NCBI RefSeq assembly: GCF_026041215.1
Contig: NZ_JAPEIQ010000026.1
Location: 1-64,000, forward strand
From: Hoyosella sp. YIM 151337
GTDB taxonomy: Bacteria; Actinomycetota; Actinomycetes; Mycobacteriales; Mycobacteriaceae
DNA: 64,000 nucleotides
Reading direction: 5' to 3'
Shown here: positions 36,158 through 44,582 of the stretch, piece after piece
Layout of the letters: each line of letters starts with the position of its first letter
How positions within the stretch are numbered: position 1 is the stretch's first letter
Notes under the pieces: model-generated
What the model saw: only the letters and a program-made list of their open reading frames with translations
The model's database searches: none
Told to the model about the DNA's origin: nothing
Program-made: the position numbers and the translations under genes

Positions 36158-38140
36158 TTCAGCTGCAGAACGTCGTCGACGGTTCGCCGCAGGTCATGTG
36201 CCGCGTCTTTGGGGTCACCTCGCAATCCGCGGTGCACTCCCCCTGCAGCGATTCCGACCGCGATCTTCCGGTACGGAGCTCGGTCCTTCCAGAAGGAAAT
36301 GTCACCGGCTGGATCACCGGTTAACGCTAATGCGAGGCTGGCTGACGCTGTTTTCGCTCGAGACCACGCGGCTTCGGTGTCCTCTCGCGACTCGCCTGCT
36401 CGCAGCCGCTTTGCGTAGAAGATTTGCCGGGCAGCCGCCTCGATCGCCAGACGGCTTAACCCGGGAAATATGCGGTTCTTAATCTCGCTGGGCACGTTCT
36501 CGTCGTTGGCGAGCGCCAGCGCGTCCTCGACATACCGCTGAGCGGGGTTCATTGCACTCGTCACGCTGACGGCCGACTGTGCTCCGCGAGTGACTTCGAG
36601 CAGCTGCGCTGTCACGCCGAGCTGCCGAATCGTGGTCGCAAGCCGGTCGTCGTGCGAGAAGACAATCACCTGCCGAGTTCGTGCGAGATCCTCGATCACC
36701 CTCAAGAACCCTTCGATTTTCGACGGGTCCATCGCCTGAATCGGATCGTCGAGGATGATGAACCGTAACGGGCTGTCCGGTGACGACGCTCGAGGCAGAA
36801 ACAGCGCGAGCGCTAACGCATGCAGTTCACCCTGGCTCATCACCCCAAGCGCTCCCGCCGGTGCGCCATCGACTTCTGCTTCAAGGACGACGCGTCGACG
36901 CGTACCCGTGCCTTCCAGCTTTACTGATCCGAGGTCGACATTGCTTTCTTGCCGCAGCTCACCCCATATTCGAGCGGCTTGCTCCGCAATCGGCTGCAGG
37001 CGCTGGTTACGAAGCGTCGCGGCGTTGTTCTTGACCCAGCTGCGTGCGGAATCGAGAGCTTTGATGATCGGATCAGCCTTGCGGGCCTCACGCTCGCGCG
37101 TCACCCACGCGATGAGATCAGCCGCAAGCGGAGCCCATCGATCTTCCCTCACGGCGAGCTCCCGCTCTGCCTCGGCCTGAACATTCGTGAGCGTCGTGGC
37201 CAGCTTCGAGTACCTACGGTCCACATGCTCTGCGAGTTCTGCATCCGATGCAGGCACCTCGACCCACACTTTGCGCGCTGAACGGTATGCGTCAAGTGAT
37301 GCGAGAGCAACATCCATCACCTCGGGCGCTGTGCCCGCCTGATTGATCAGCCCGATCAACGCACCACGAGCGGAGCGGAGTTCGTTCGCGGCCCGGCGAT
37401 GCTTCGCCAGCTGTTCGTTCTGCTGAGCCAGTTCTGATTCGACGCGAATTCTCCAGTCCTCATTCAGCTCTCCCTCACCACACACGGGACACGCGACCGC
37501 ACCGTGCTGGTGCTGAAAACTCAGCGCCAAATCAAGCAACTCATTCCGTTTCTGCGCTATCTCCAACACGTCGTCCGCTACTTCCGCGACGCGAGCGAGT
37601 TTCTGCCGGAACGTAGACGCGGCAGCGGTCACGGCCTCATGCGTCGGGATGGAAAGCGACACGATGGCCCGCAGCTGGGTGAGCAAACCGTCACCGGAAC
37701 CCACGCGAGCACCCGTGACCAGCTGTATTAGGGCATCAAGATCCGGTGCCCGTTTCTTGACCTCCTTAAGCGCTGCGACCGCGCGTTCATCCTCCGACTC
37801 GGCAAGGGCCGCCTTCAGTGCCTTACCGAGCGTGTTCGCCTCCGCGCGGGGCTTCTTCTGCAACGTGTGTTGATCTACAAGCCGCTTCTCCGCATCCGAA
37901 ATCTGCTCCAGACCAAGCACCTTCGCCAACGCGTCATACAAGACGGATGGGCCCTCATCGAAGAGACCGCCCAACTCGTCATACGACAGAATCGGGCGGT
38001 ACAGCTCCACGGAAGCCTGCCATCCCAATGGGTCAAGGCCACTCGTCCGCTTCTGTCCAGGCCGCGTGCGAGGAGGTTCTAGCGTTGAGTGAACCCTACG
38101 TACGCCGGATAGTGGTGACTATCCTCCACCGGCCTAGCCG
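36154..38140 (-). pseudogene. SMC-like zinc-hook ATPase lacking its Walker A end
   Basis: An intact 624-codon frame from TTG 38028 encodes two long coiled coils around a zinc hook (AVACPVCGEGELNEDW, about 176-191), an ABC signature (GVMSQGELHALALALF, about 397-412) and a Walker B with D-loop (LRFIILDDPIQAMDPSKI, about 423-440). Protein-like sequence continues upstream of TTG (QKRTSGLDP) to a stop near 38140. No P-loop exists anywhere in that stretch, although the family needs an N-terminal one. I conclude the 5' end, about 100-150 codons, was deleted. The C-terminal 180 residues are a helical extension. Without Walker A it should not bind ATP normally. Confidence 0.7.
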
Positions 38141-38350
38141 CTAGAAGCCGCGAGGGTTACGCCGCGACAAGAGGTACCCGCGGCGGGCGCAGAGCGATTG
38201 CCAAGCCTCTTCGTCCACTGCCTTTGAATTCCGGCCACGAACTTGGCAAATACGCTTCCAGCCCTCGCTACCAACGAGGTCCTCCGCGTCGACCGACCCC
38301 GTATTGATCGCCTGCACGATCACCCGGTCAGATGCATTCCTGATACTCAT
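38141..38350 (-). CDS. Small hypothetical protein
   Basis: The 69-aa frame starts at ATG 38350 with GGGAG about 6 nt upstream. The product is charged and helical (DAEDLVGSEGWKRICQVRGR, about 21-40), without a signal peptide or recognised domain. It abuts the broken 5' end of the ATPase gene, so it may be the edge of whatever replaced that gene's N-terminus. Confidence 0.35.
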   Translation of the reverse strand: MSIRNASDRVIVQAINTGSVDAEDLVGSEGWKRICQVRGRNSKAVDEEAWQSLCARRGYLLSRRNPRGF

Positions 38351-38480
38351 GTCTGCTCCCGATCACTGCGGAGACTTCCCCTTTTTACACCTCCGACGGA
38401 AGGTGCCCCATCACAGCGGGTCAGGCGCGGGAGCACCGCCTCTACCCGTGCTAGCACGCACAGTCAGCGAGTGTCAACGG

Positions 38481-38684
38481 CTAGTTTGATGTCCCCGTTT
38501 TTGGCGTTAAAAGGCCGGCCGCAATGCAAAAGTCCGGGCGGAACCCGTTGAGCAGCCCGTCCGCGCCGGTCAGATCCTCACCGCGAGCCCGGGCTGCCTT
38601 GTCCAGCTCCCGGACCTCGACCTGGTCGGCCTCGCTGCGCGAGGTCGTCTTCCCAGCTTTCTTCTGCATCGAGCTCACGCTCAT
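38481..38684 (-). mobile_element. IS256-type transposase N-terminal remnant
   Basis: The first 45 residues resemble the start of actinobacterial mutator-family (IS256) transposases. A charged N-terminus is followed by VRELDKAARARGEDLTGADG and LLNGF, where intact proteins read LTGPDGLL and continue into the catalytic region. After that the similarity ends and the frame closes within 20 codons. No DDE domain or clear terminal inverted repeat is visible. It is a relic of an insertion. Confidence 0.55.
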
Positions 38685-38723
38685 GATCTTCGGGTTATCA
38701 GGTGGCCTTTCCCGTCACGAGTC

Positions 38724-39605
38724 TTATGACCCGAACACGGGAGGCTGCGGTCTGGCCGGTTCAGCGGCGTTGAGGGCAAGTGTTTCGTTGAGTTCGAGAG
38801 GGTCTTCTACTCGTGCGTCATCGTGGCAGGACGTCTGGACCCGGTAGGTGCCCGGGGGCAGGAACGGGTGCGTCAGTGTATAGGCCAGCGGGCTTCTGCC
38901 TTCATGTGCGGGTGCGGCACCGAGCTGCACACCTTCCTCGTCAAATAAGGTGAATCGGCACCACACGTAGCCACCCGGTTCGCTCGTTACGGTGAAATGA
39001 GATTCGATCCGGTCCTTGTTGACGACGTGCTCGATGGTTCCGTTGAACTGTTTGCACTCTGCAAGGTACGGGCGTTCGATGCAGTATCCGCGTTCCCATG
39101 GTTCTAGGTACTGACCTTGGACCGGCGTGCCATCGCCGGGTAGATGCAGGTGCGCGCCGTAGCTCACTTCGATGTCCCTAACGCGGTCGGGCATGTTTTC
39201 GAAGCACCGGACTTCGGCAAGGACGTCAGCTACAGTTAATTGATGCATTTCGAGCCAGTCCTGCGTCTGCGTGGCTGATATCCGGCCGTCAGCATCACCG
39301 TCATCGTCGTCGAATACGATCTCGGTGGTCGTTGAACCATCGATCGTGAAGAAGCAGTAAAAGTCTTCACCGGTGCGGTCACTTTCGGCCATGAAGGTTG
39401 CCGTGACTGTACCGTCAGGGTTCGGGGAAAAGGTCGCTTCCATCGCCGGAGCTGCGAAACTCGTACCCGCACCCACACATAACGCGGCTGCAGTAAAACA
39501 CGCCGCGGCCACCACCCTTGCAGCTGACTTAAGGTACACGGCGCAAGCATTACAGCTGCACACCGGCCGGTGCTGTCTAACTGCACGCGCGACATGAATG
39601 TTCAC
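38724..39605 (-). CDS. Secreted hypothetical protein
   Basis: A hydrophobic export signal (VVAAACFTAAALCVGAGTSF followed by AAPA, about 31-54 from GTG 39605) precedes an acidic, Cys-containing beta-rich protein. GTG 39539 is an alternative start and would put the signal peptide in the normal place. Paired cysteines (about residues 83, 133, 173, 183, 217, 261) suggest disulfides. Two halves each look like a small beta-sandwich (FYCFFTIDG and YVWCRFTLFDEEG), possibly an internal duplication. No family is recognised and it has no operon partner. Confidence 0.6.
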   Translation of the reverse strand: MNIHVARAVRQHRPVCSCNACAVYLKSAARVVAAACFTAAALCVGAGTSFAAPAMEATFSPNPDGTVTATFMAESDRTGEDFYCFFTIDGSTTTEIVFDDDDGDADGRISATQTQDWLEMHQLTVADVLAEVRCFENMPDRVRDIEVSYGAHLHLPGDGTPVQGQYLEPWERGYCIERPYLAECKQFNGTIEHVVNKDRIESHFTVTSEPGGYVWCRFTLFDEEGVQLGAAPAHEGRSPLAYTLTHPFLPPGTYRVQTSCHDDARVEDPLELNETLALNAAEPARPQPPVFGS

Positions 39606-39937
39606 TGAACTGTTCTATTCGCGTGTCCCTGGTGTTGCCGACATCCCGACCACTGAACCGGATGTCAACGACTTATCGCGCAACCTACGAAAGATGATGA
39701 CCGACGATCCGGATACAAAAGACCGCCACATCGCACGGGCCCAAGCGATCACTACAGCGACCAAGGCATTGCGCGGCGCGTCCTCGCCCGGGCTTCACAT
39801 CCGAATGCACACCCATGAACGCCGCACACTGGGCTCTGCCCACCTAGATCGCCGTCGCCACAGACGATACCGCCAAAGCGAACGACGCCGAGTCACGCCT
39901 CACCCGACAACCGACCCGAACACCGCCGCGAATGACG

Positions 39938-40073
39938 CACAGACCTCACCTCGGAAGGTTTGACATACGATGAGATTGCAGACCGTCTCTTCCTGAGCAA
40001 ACACCCTGTCGAACATCACATCAGCAGCATCTTCCGGAAGCTCGGGGTCTCCTCGCGGGCCGAAGCGATCGCG
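39938..40073 (+). pseudogene. LuxR-family HTH C-terminal fragment
   Basis: After a stop codon the frame reads LTSEGLTYDEIADRLFLSKH and HHISSIFRKLGVSSRAEAIA, a textbook LuxR/NarL DNA-binding domain. It lacks the preceding receiver or sensor part and any start. At about 40072 it joins directly to an antisense SDR fragment. The 300 nt upstream (39605-39937) hold no convincing gene; a short plus-strand frame there (VNDLSRNLRKMMTDDPDT) may be part of the same decayed region. Confidence 0.65.
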
Positions 40074-40328
40074 AACTCCTCCCGGGTGGGACTTTCGAGG
40101 TCGGGCCGGAACAGCCGGTACACAGGGTCGTTCTGGATCATGTCGGTGTTGCAGTTCGTCGGCGCGACGACGTTGACTCGTATCGAGTGCGGCGCGAGTT
40201 CCATGGTCAGGGTTCGCATCAGGCCGATGACTGCGTGCTTGGATGCGACGTAGTGTCCGAATCGAGCGAAACCTTTGACACCTGCGTCGGAAGAGGTGAT
40301 CACGATGCTGCCGCCTCGGCCCCCTGCT
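40072..40328 (-). repeat. Direct-repeat copy of an SDR gene interior (copy 1)
   Basis: About 257 bp matches 40726-40983 with only a handful of substitutions, in the same orientation. On the minus strand it encodes the SDR core GRGGSIVITSSDAGVKGFAR through RVNVVAPTNCNTDMIQNDPV. It has neither the N- nor the C-terminal end of the gene. One edge is fused to the LuxR fragment. Confidence 0.8.
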
Positions 40329-40573
40329 AGGACGTTGTGCTGAGGATTCATGGGTTGCCTCCTTTTCCGACTCATCTGGATCGTCATCCGATCACGACGG
40401 TTGTCGAACCTAAGTGTTGGATGCCCGCACTGTCCGTGGACGTGTCACCGTCGAAGCAGCAGGGGGAGAACCCATGTGTGCCTGCGGGAAGCGCGAGTTG
40501 CACCTCTCCCGCCATCCCGGGCGGTGCGGGCTCGGTTACGGCTCACCGAGCATGCACCCACGCATCCTCCTCG

Positions 40574-41140
40574 TCAGATCGCCGCCGACCCACCGTCAAC
40601 AGGCAGCGTCACTCCTGTGATCATGCGGCCTTCGTCAGACGCTAAGAAGACGACAGCGTTGGAGACGTCCGCGGGTTCAACCCAGGGTTGCGGCAGGGCC
40701 AGCAGCGTGGACGATGCCTCAGCGAACTCCTCCGGGGTGGGACTTTCGAGGTCGGGCCGGAACAGCCGGTACACGGCGTCGTTCTGGATCATGTCGGTGT
40801 TGCAGTTCGTCGGCGCGACCACGTTGACCCGTATCGAGTGCGGCGCGAGTTCCATGGTCAGGGTTCGCATCAGGCCGATGACTGCGTGCTTGGATGCGAC
40901 GTAGTGTCCGAATCGAGCGAAACCTTTGACACCTGCGTCGGAAGACGTGATCACGATGCTCCCGCCCCGGCCCCCTGCGATCACATAGGGGATCGCGGCT
41001 TTGCAGGTGTGGAACACTCCCCCCGTGAGGTTCGAGCGCGGCATATCCGGTGCGCGACTCGCTGTGATCCGTGGATGCGGCCATGTCAGCAGTCTCGAAC
41101 GTCCAGATGAATTCACGCGTCTTGTGCGCGAGTTCTGTCG
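40574..41140 (-). pseudogene. Mycofactocin-type SDR oxidoreductase, N-terminus lost
   Basis: From about 41040 down, the minus strand encodes the C-terminal two thirds of a short-chain dehydrogenase: GGVFHTCKAAIPYVIAGGRG, the active-site SSDAGVKG...HYVASKHAV (Ser, Tyr, Lys), then RVNVVAPTNCNTDM and the ending ITGVTLPVDGGSAAI. The long Thr/Asn insert after VNVVAP is typical of mycofactocin-dependent SDRs. The NAD-binding GxxxGxG end is absent; upstream codons are not SDR-like. It is therefore a 5'-truncated pseudogene and the probable parent of the two fragments nearby. Confidence 0.75.
40726..40983 (-). repeat. Direct-repeat copy of the SDR interior (copy 2, inside the larger SDR remnant)
   Basis: Partner of 40072-40328, separated by about 654 bp start to start. 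The same-orientation near-identity suggests a recent duplication rather than two ancient paralogues. Confidence 0.8.
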
Positions 41141-41189
41141 CGAACGCTGATGTAAACCGATACAACACACCACGCAGCGCGACCCCAAT

Positions 41190-41435
41190 CTAAGCCGCTT
41201 GGTCAAAGAGCGCGGCGAGCCACGAGTCAATCGTGGGATCTGCGGCCAGGGTCACAAAGTCGATGTGCGCGAACCCGGCTTCTCGCCATTTTTCGACGAG
41301 CGCCATGGTTCGGAGCGAATCCATCCCGGCGTCTGATAGGTTCACGCCTTCGGCCAGGTCGTCTGGTGATACTCCCAGGACGCCCGCGATGTCATTGCGC
41401 GCGTCCTGCTTGTTGTATTCGTGGGCAACTGTCAT
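41190..41435 (-). CDS. Stand-alone aryl carrier protein for 2,3-dihydroxybenzoate
   Basis: ATG 41435 has GAGGGAG 6 nt upstream and gives 81 aa. It is a single carrier domain. The phosphopantetheine Ser lies in LSDAGMDSLRTMAL (about 35-48), and VEKWREAGFAHIDFVTLAAD follows, as in EntB/DhbB-type aryl carrier domains. It would receive DHB from the DHB-AMP ligase and hand it to the starter condensation domain of the NRPS. In many systems this domain is fused to the isochorismatase. Here that enzyme (62957-63604) lacks it, so the function is split. It is last in the NRPS operon, 26 nt after the reductase gene. Confidence 0.85.
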   Translation of the reverse strand: MTVAHEYNKQDARNDIAGVLGVSPDDLAEGVNLSDAGMDSLRTMALVEKWREAGFAHIDFVTLAADPTIDSWLAALFDQAA

Positions 41436-41461
41436 CGGTGGCTCCCTCAATGAGTGGTGGT

Positions 41462-42298
41462 TTAGTCGTGGTCGTCGAAGTCAGAGACGCCACGTTTCCA
41501 GTAACCGGTGATCAGGTGGTCTCCGCGTGCGGACTTTGCTTCGGCACGCACCCATCGACGCAGGGGCTTGATGGAGCCTGCTTCACCGGAGATCCAGATG
41601 TAGACGCGTTCCCCAGCCGGTAAGTCGATAGCTCGCACGGCAACCTCAAGTAAGTCGGTGGTTCCGGGCGCCGCGTCACCGCGATGCAGCCATTGCACGA
41701 CCACACCTTCTGGAGCATCGAGTGGCACTTCTTCGCTGTCGTTGGCGACCTCAATGATCGCCCAGCCGCGGGCGCTTCTTGGGAGCGTTTCCAGCCACCG
41801 CGCGATGGCGGGCAACGCAGTGATATCGCCCGCGAGGAGGTAGCGGTCATAGCTGTCGGGCACTACGACGCCGCCGGGGGGACCAGCGATGTGAATGCGC
41901 TCACCAGGCCGTACTGCGGCTGCCCACTCGGACGCCAGCCCTCCAGGGTGGAGCACGAACTCAATGTCGAGTTCGTTGGCGTCGCGGTCGAAACGCCGAA
42001 CAGAGTATTCGCGAGAGATGGGTCTTGGTGCCGTCCACCGCAGTGAGAGTCCGTCACGTTCTGGAAGGTTCAGCACGCCAGTGTCATCGGGGAAAATGAG
42101 CCGCAGGTGCTCATCGGGCACGTGGGAGACGAATCCTTCTAGTTCTGAACCGCCAAAGGTGATCCGGACGAGCCCGGATCCCACCGGAGTCTTTCGCACT
42201 ACTTCGAGTTCGCGTAATCCGATGGGATAGGGCACCTTGTCTGAGTGTGTGCCGCCAAGTACCTCGGCGAGGCGCTCGTGATATGTCGCTAGGTTCAT
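41462..42298 (-). CDS. Siderophore-interacting protein (FAD-dependent ferric-siderophore reductase)
   Basis: ATG 42298 overlaps the exporter gene by ATGA and gives 278 aa, the normal size for the SIP family (ViuB/YqjH). Seen are the FAD-binding RPISREYSVRRFD (about 92-104), the GPPGGVVVPDSYDRYLLAGD region (about 140-160), and the C-terminal GYWKRGVSDFD (about 265-275), which is diagnostic. The enzyme reduces ferric siderophore in the cytoplasm to release iron. The frame is open further upstream, but that part overlaps the MFS gene and is not protein-like. Confidence 0.92.
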   Translation of the reverse strand: MNLATYHERLAEVLGGTHSDKVPYPIGLRELEVVRKTPVGSGLVRITFGGSELEGFVSHVPDEHLRLIFPDDTGVLNLPERDGLSLRWTAPRPISREYSVRRFDRDANELDIEFVLHPGGLASEWAAAVRPGERIHIAGPPGGVVVPDSYDRYLLAGDITALPAIARWLETLPRSARGWAIIEVANDSEEVPLDAPEGVVVQWLHRGDAAPGTTDLLEVAVRAIDLPAGERVYIWISGEAGSIKPLRRWVRAEAKSARGDHLITGYWKRGVSDFDDHD

Positions 42299-43566
42299 TC
42301 TTGAGTGCTCCTGCTGTGTGATGCCGATACTGTCTCGCCGCCGGTGAGCGCGCCGACTGCGCGTAAACTGCGCATCGACACGAGTAGGGCCATCCCCAGA
42401 ACCCAACCGAAAAGACCGTAGACGAGCAGCGCAGTCCCTGGTGCGAACACCGTTCCGAGTGATCCTGCGACGAGGGAGCCAGCGGCAGCACCAGCCACGC
42501 CTTGAACCATGAGGAGGCTGGACACGCGTCCACGCATTTCTTCGGCTGCGTTCCGCTGGAATACCGCATATTGCAAGATCTCTTGGATCGCGCTCGCAAG
42601 ACCGTATGCAGCTAGCCCAAGGAACGCAACCACTGCGGTTTTAGCGAAGCCGAACACAAAGACACCAAAAGGCATCGCCGCGACCGCGACGAGCAACCAT
42701 AGTCCCGCACGTTGGGTGCGCCCGGTCCAGCCGCTGAGCAGAGACCCGAGCACAGCTCCCACGGCTGGTGCCGCGTAGAGGACGCCGAGCACTCGCGGTC
42801 CCGCCTCCAACTCGATGTCAACGAATGCGGGGAGCAATACCAGCGGACCACTGATTACCATCGCGAGAAGTCCAGTGAGAAGCACAGCACGCAGAATCTT
42901 GTGTTGCGCTGCGTAGTGCAGCGCCTCGCGCAGTGCCTGCAGTGGTTGCGTCGCTCCGCCACCGGGCGGTGGTGCCGGGCCTACGCCTTGGAACAGCAGC
43001 ACTGTTAGTCCTGTCGCTGCAGCAGCAGCGAAGTACGTGGTGGCGACGCCACTTTCCGCGATCACAATTCCCGCAATCGCGGGGGTGATCATGAGGCCTA
43101 AATCAGTAGTGAGCGCAACGAGGGCGCCAGCTGCGGCCAAACGGTCGCGCCCCACGAGCGATGGCATGAGTGCCATCAGCGCGGAACCGCTCACCCCACC
43201 TGCGGCCCCGTCAACCACGGCAACGATATAGATCACCCACAGCTGGGGTTCGGGCATGAGCGCGTTGACACCCAACACCACGAACCCCAGACCAGCGACC
43301 GCGCGAGCCCACTGAACAGTGCGGCTCCGATCAGCCCGGTCGGCAATCAGTCCTCCGCTTAGGCTGCCGATACACAGCGCCACCGCCAACGTTGCTGATA
43401 CTGCTGCAACGTGGAGGCTTGACCCCGTGAGCTGATAGACCTGCATCGGCAGTGCTACGAGGAGCAAACCAATTCCGAGCAGCGACACGAGCCGCGCGGT
43501 GAAGGCGTACCGGAATGGGCGGCTATCCCGCAGCGGGGACAGATCGACGAACAGGCGGCGGATCAT
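42295..43566 (-). CDS. MFS siderophore exporter (EntS-like)
   Basis: The 423-aa membrane protein has about 12 hydrophobic segments and an EntS/MFS_3-type start (LSPLRDSRPFRYAFTARLVS, about 9-28). The loop DRADRSRTVQWARAVAG (about 77-93) is the conserved loop 2-3 motif. Its neighbours are a siderophore-binding lipoprotein upstream (ATGA overlap) and the reductase downstream (ATGA overlap). Export of the finished siderophore across the cytoplasmic membrane is the natural role. Confidence 0.88.
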   Translation of the reverse strand: MIRRLFVDLSPLRDSRPFRYAFTARLVSLLGIGLLLVALPMQVYQLTGSSLHVAAVSATLAVALCIGSLSGGLIADRADRSRTVQWARAVAGLGFVVLGVNALMPEPQLWVIYIVAVVDGAAGGVSGSALMALMPSLVGRDRLAAAGALVALTTDLGLMITPAIAGIVIAESGVATTYFAAAAATGLTVLLFQGVGPAPPPGGGATQPLQALREALHYAAQHKILRAVLLTGLLAMVISGPLVLLPAFVDIELEAGPRVLGVLYAAPAVGAVLGSLLSGWTGRTQRAGLWLLVAVAAMPFGVFVFGFAKTAVVAFLGLAAYGLASAIQEILQYAVFQRNAAEEMRGRVSSLLMVQGVAGAAAGSLVAGSLGTVFAPGTALLVYGLFGWVLGMALLVSMRSLRAVGALTGGETVSASHSRSTQE

Positions 43567-44582
43567 CCGAACTGCGCCTCAACGATGTCAAGAGTATCCA
43601 TGGCGAGACGGAAGTCAGGCCGGAAACTTGTTGCGGGCAGGTCGTATACGTTGCCGTTCTGGAACGCAGGCAAGCGTGCGTAGACTGGGTCAGCTGCGAG
43701 TTCCTCAGCGGTGCGACCACCATCAAGGGCGATAACGAAGACGACCGGTGCGTCCACAGCTTGTTCGAGGCGTTCCAGGCTGAACTGGAAGCTGTCCCCC
43801 GTGCCGTATAGTTCTGGGTTTCCTGCTTTGTCCCATACGTCCGCGTCTGCTTCGAAACCGATTTCGTTCATCATTTCCGGCAGTGCCGCAGTAGCCGAAA
43901 TCATTGTCACTGTGCTCGGATCAGACGTGGTGAGAATGTACGCAACCTGGCCCTCGGGTGGTGTGATGGCGGATGCGACTTCGCTGATCCGGTCACGGTA
44001 GCTGTCCATGATGGTGTCGACCTGGTCAGACCGGCCCACTGCGCTGGCCACAAATTCCAGTTGGTCTTGCCAGTCAGCAGCCGAGTTGGGAACGAGGACG
44101 GTGGGCGCGATTTCTGCGAGTTGGTCGTACGCCTCCACTGAGAGGACGCCCGTGAATCCCTGTCCGCCACCGATGATCAAGTCGGGATCGTAGCTCGCCA
44201 CAACTTCGACCGGAATTTCGGAAGCGGCCGGAAGGACCTCGGTGCCTTGTTCGGTGGCTGAATCGTCAAGTGATGGCGGGAATTCGTCGCCGTCGGTGTT
44301 CACACCGATCATGCGGGTATCTGCCGCGACTATGGGAACGTCGAGGTCGAACAGGTAGCCTGCGAGACTGGCGTTGAGAACGACGACGCGCTGCGGATCG
44401 GCTGGGACCGTGATGGTTCCCTGGTCGGTTTCGACGGCGAGTGTCTCTGCCGAGTTTGCGCCCGCTTCTGCATCACTGTCGGCGCCACATGCGGCGCCGG
44501 TGAATAGAACCGCGAGGGCGGCCGCAGCGACCGCGGTCTCCCGCAACGGACGCCGCACTCGGCTCCTAACGGTGGTTTTCAT
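43563..44582 (-). CDS. Iron-siderophore ABC transporter substrate-binding lipoprotein (FepB/FecB family)
   Basis: The 339-aa protein has a twin-Arg-rich N-region and a lipobox (LFTGAAC, lipidated Cys about residue 32). It then has the periplasmic-binding type III fold: [20 protein letters not shown] (about 59-78), [16 protein letters not shown] (about 128-143) and a C-terminal [16 protein letters not shown] (about 300-315). It would bind the ferric siderophore at the cell surface. No permease or ATPase gene is in this window, so the rest of the importer is elsewhere. It overlaps the NRPS end by ATGA. Confidence 0.92.
   Translation of the reverse strand: MKTTVRSRVRRPLRETAVAAAALAVLFTGAACGADSDAEAGANSAETLAVETDQGTITVPADPQRVVVLNASLAGYLFDLDVPIVAADTRMIGVNTDGDEFPPSLDDSATEQGTEVLPAASEIPVEVVASYDPDLIIGGGQGFTGVLSVEAYDQLAEIAPTVLVPNSAADWQDQLEFVASAVGRSDQVDTIMDSYRDRISEVASAITPPEGQVAYILTTSDPSTVTMISATAALPEMMNEIGFEADADVWDKAGNPELYGTGDSFQFSLERLEQAVDAPVVFVIALDGGRTAEELAADPVYARLPAFQNGNVYDLPATSFRPDFRLAMDTLDIVEAQFG

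Noticed and set aside
40574-41230. Intact SDR dehydrogenase gene
   Set aside because: The NAD-binding N-terminal third is missing and the codons above about 41040 are not SDR-like.
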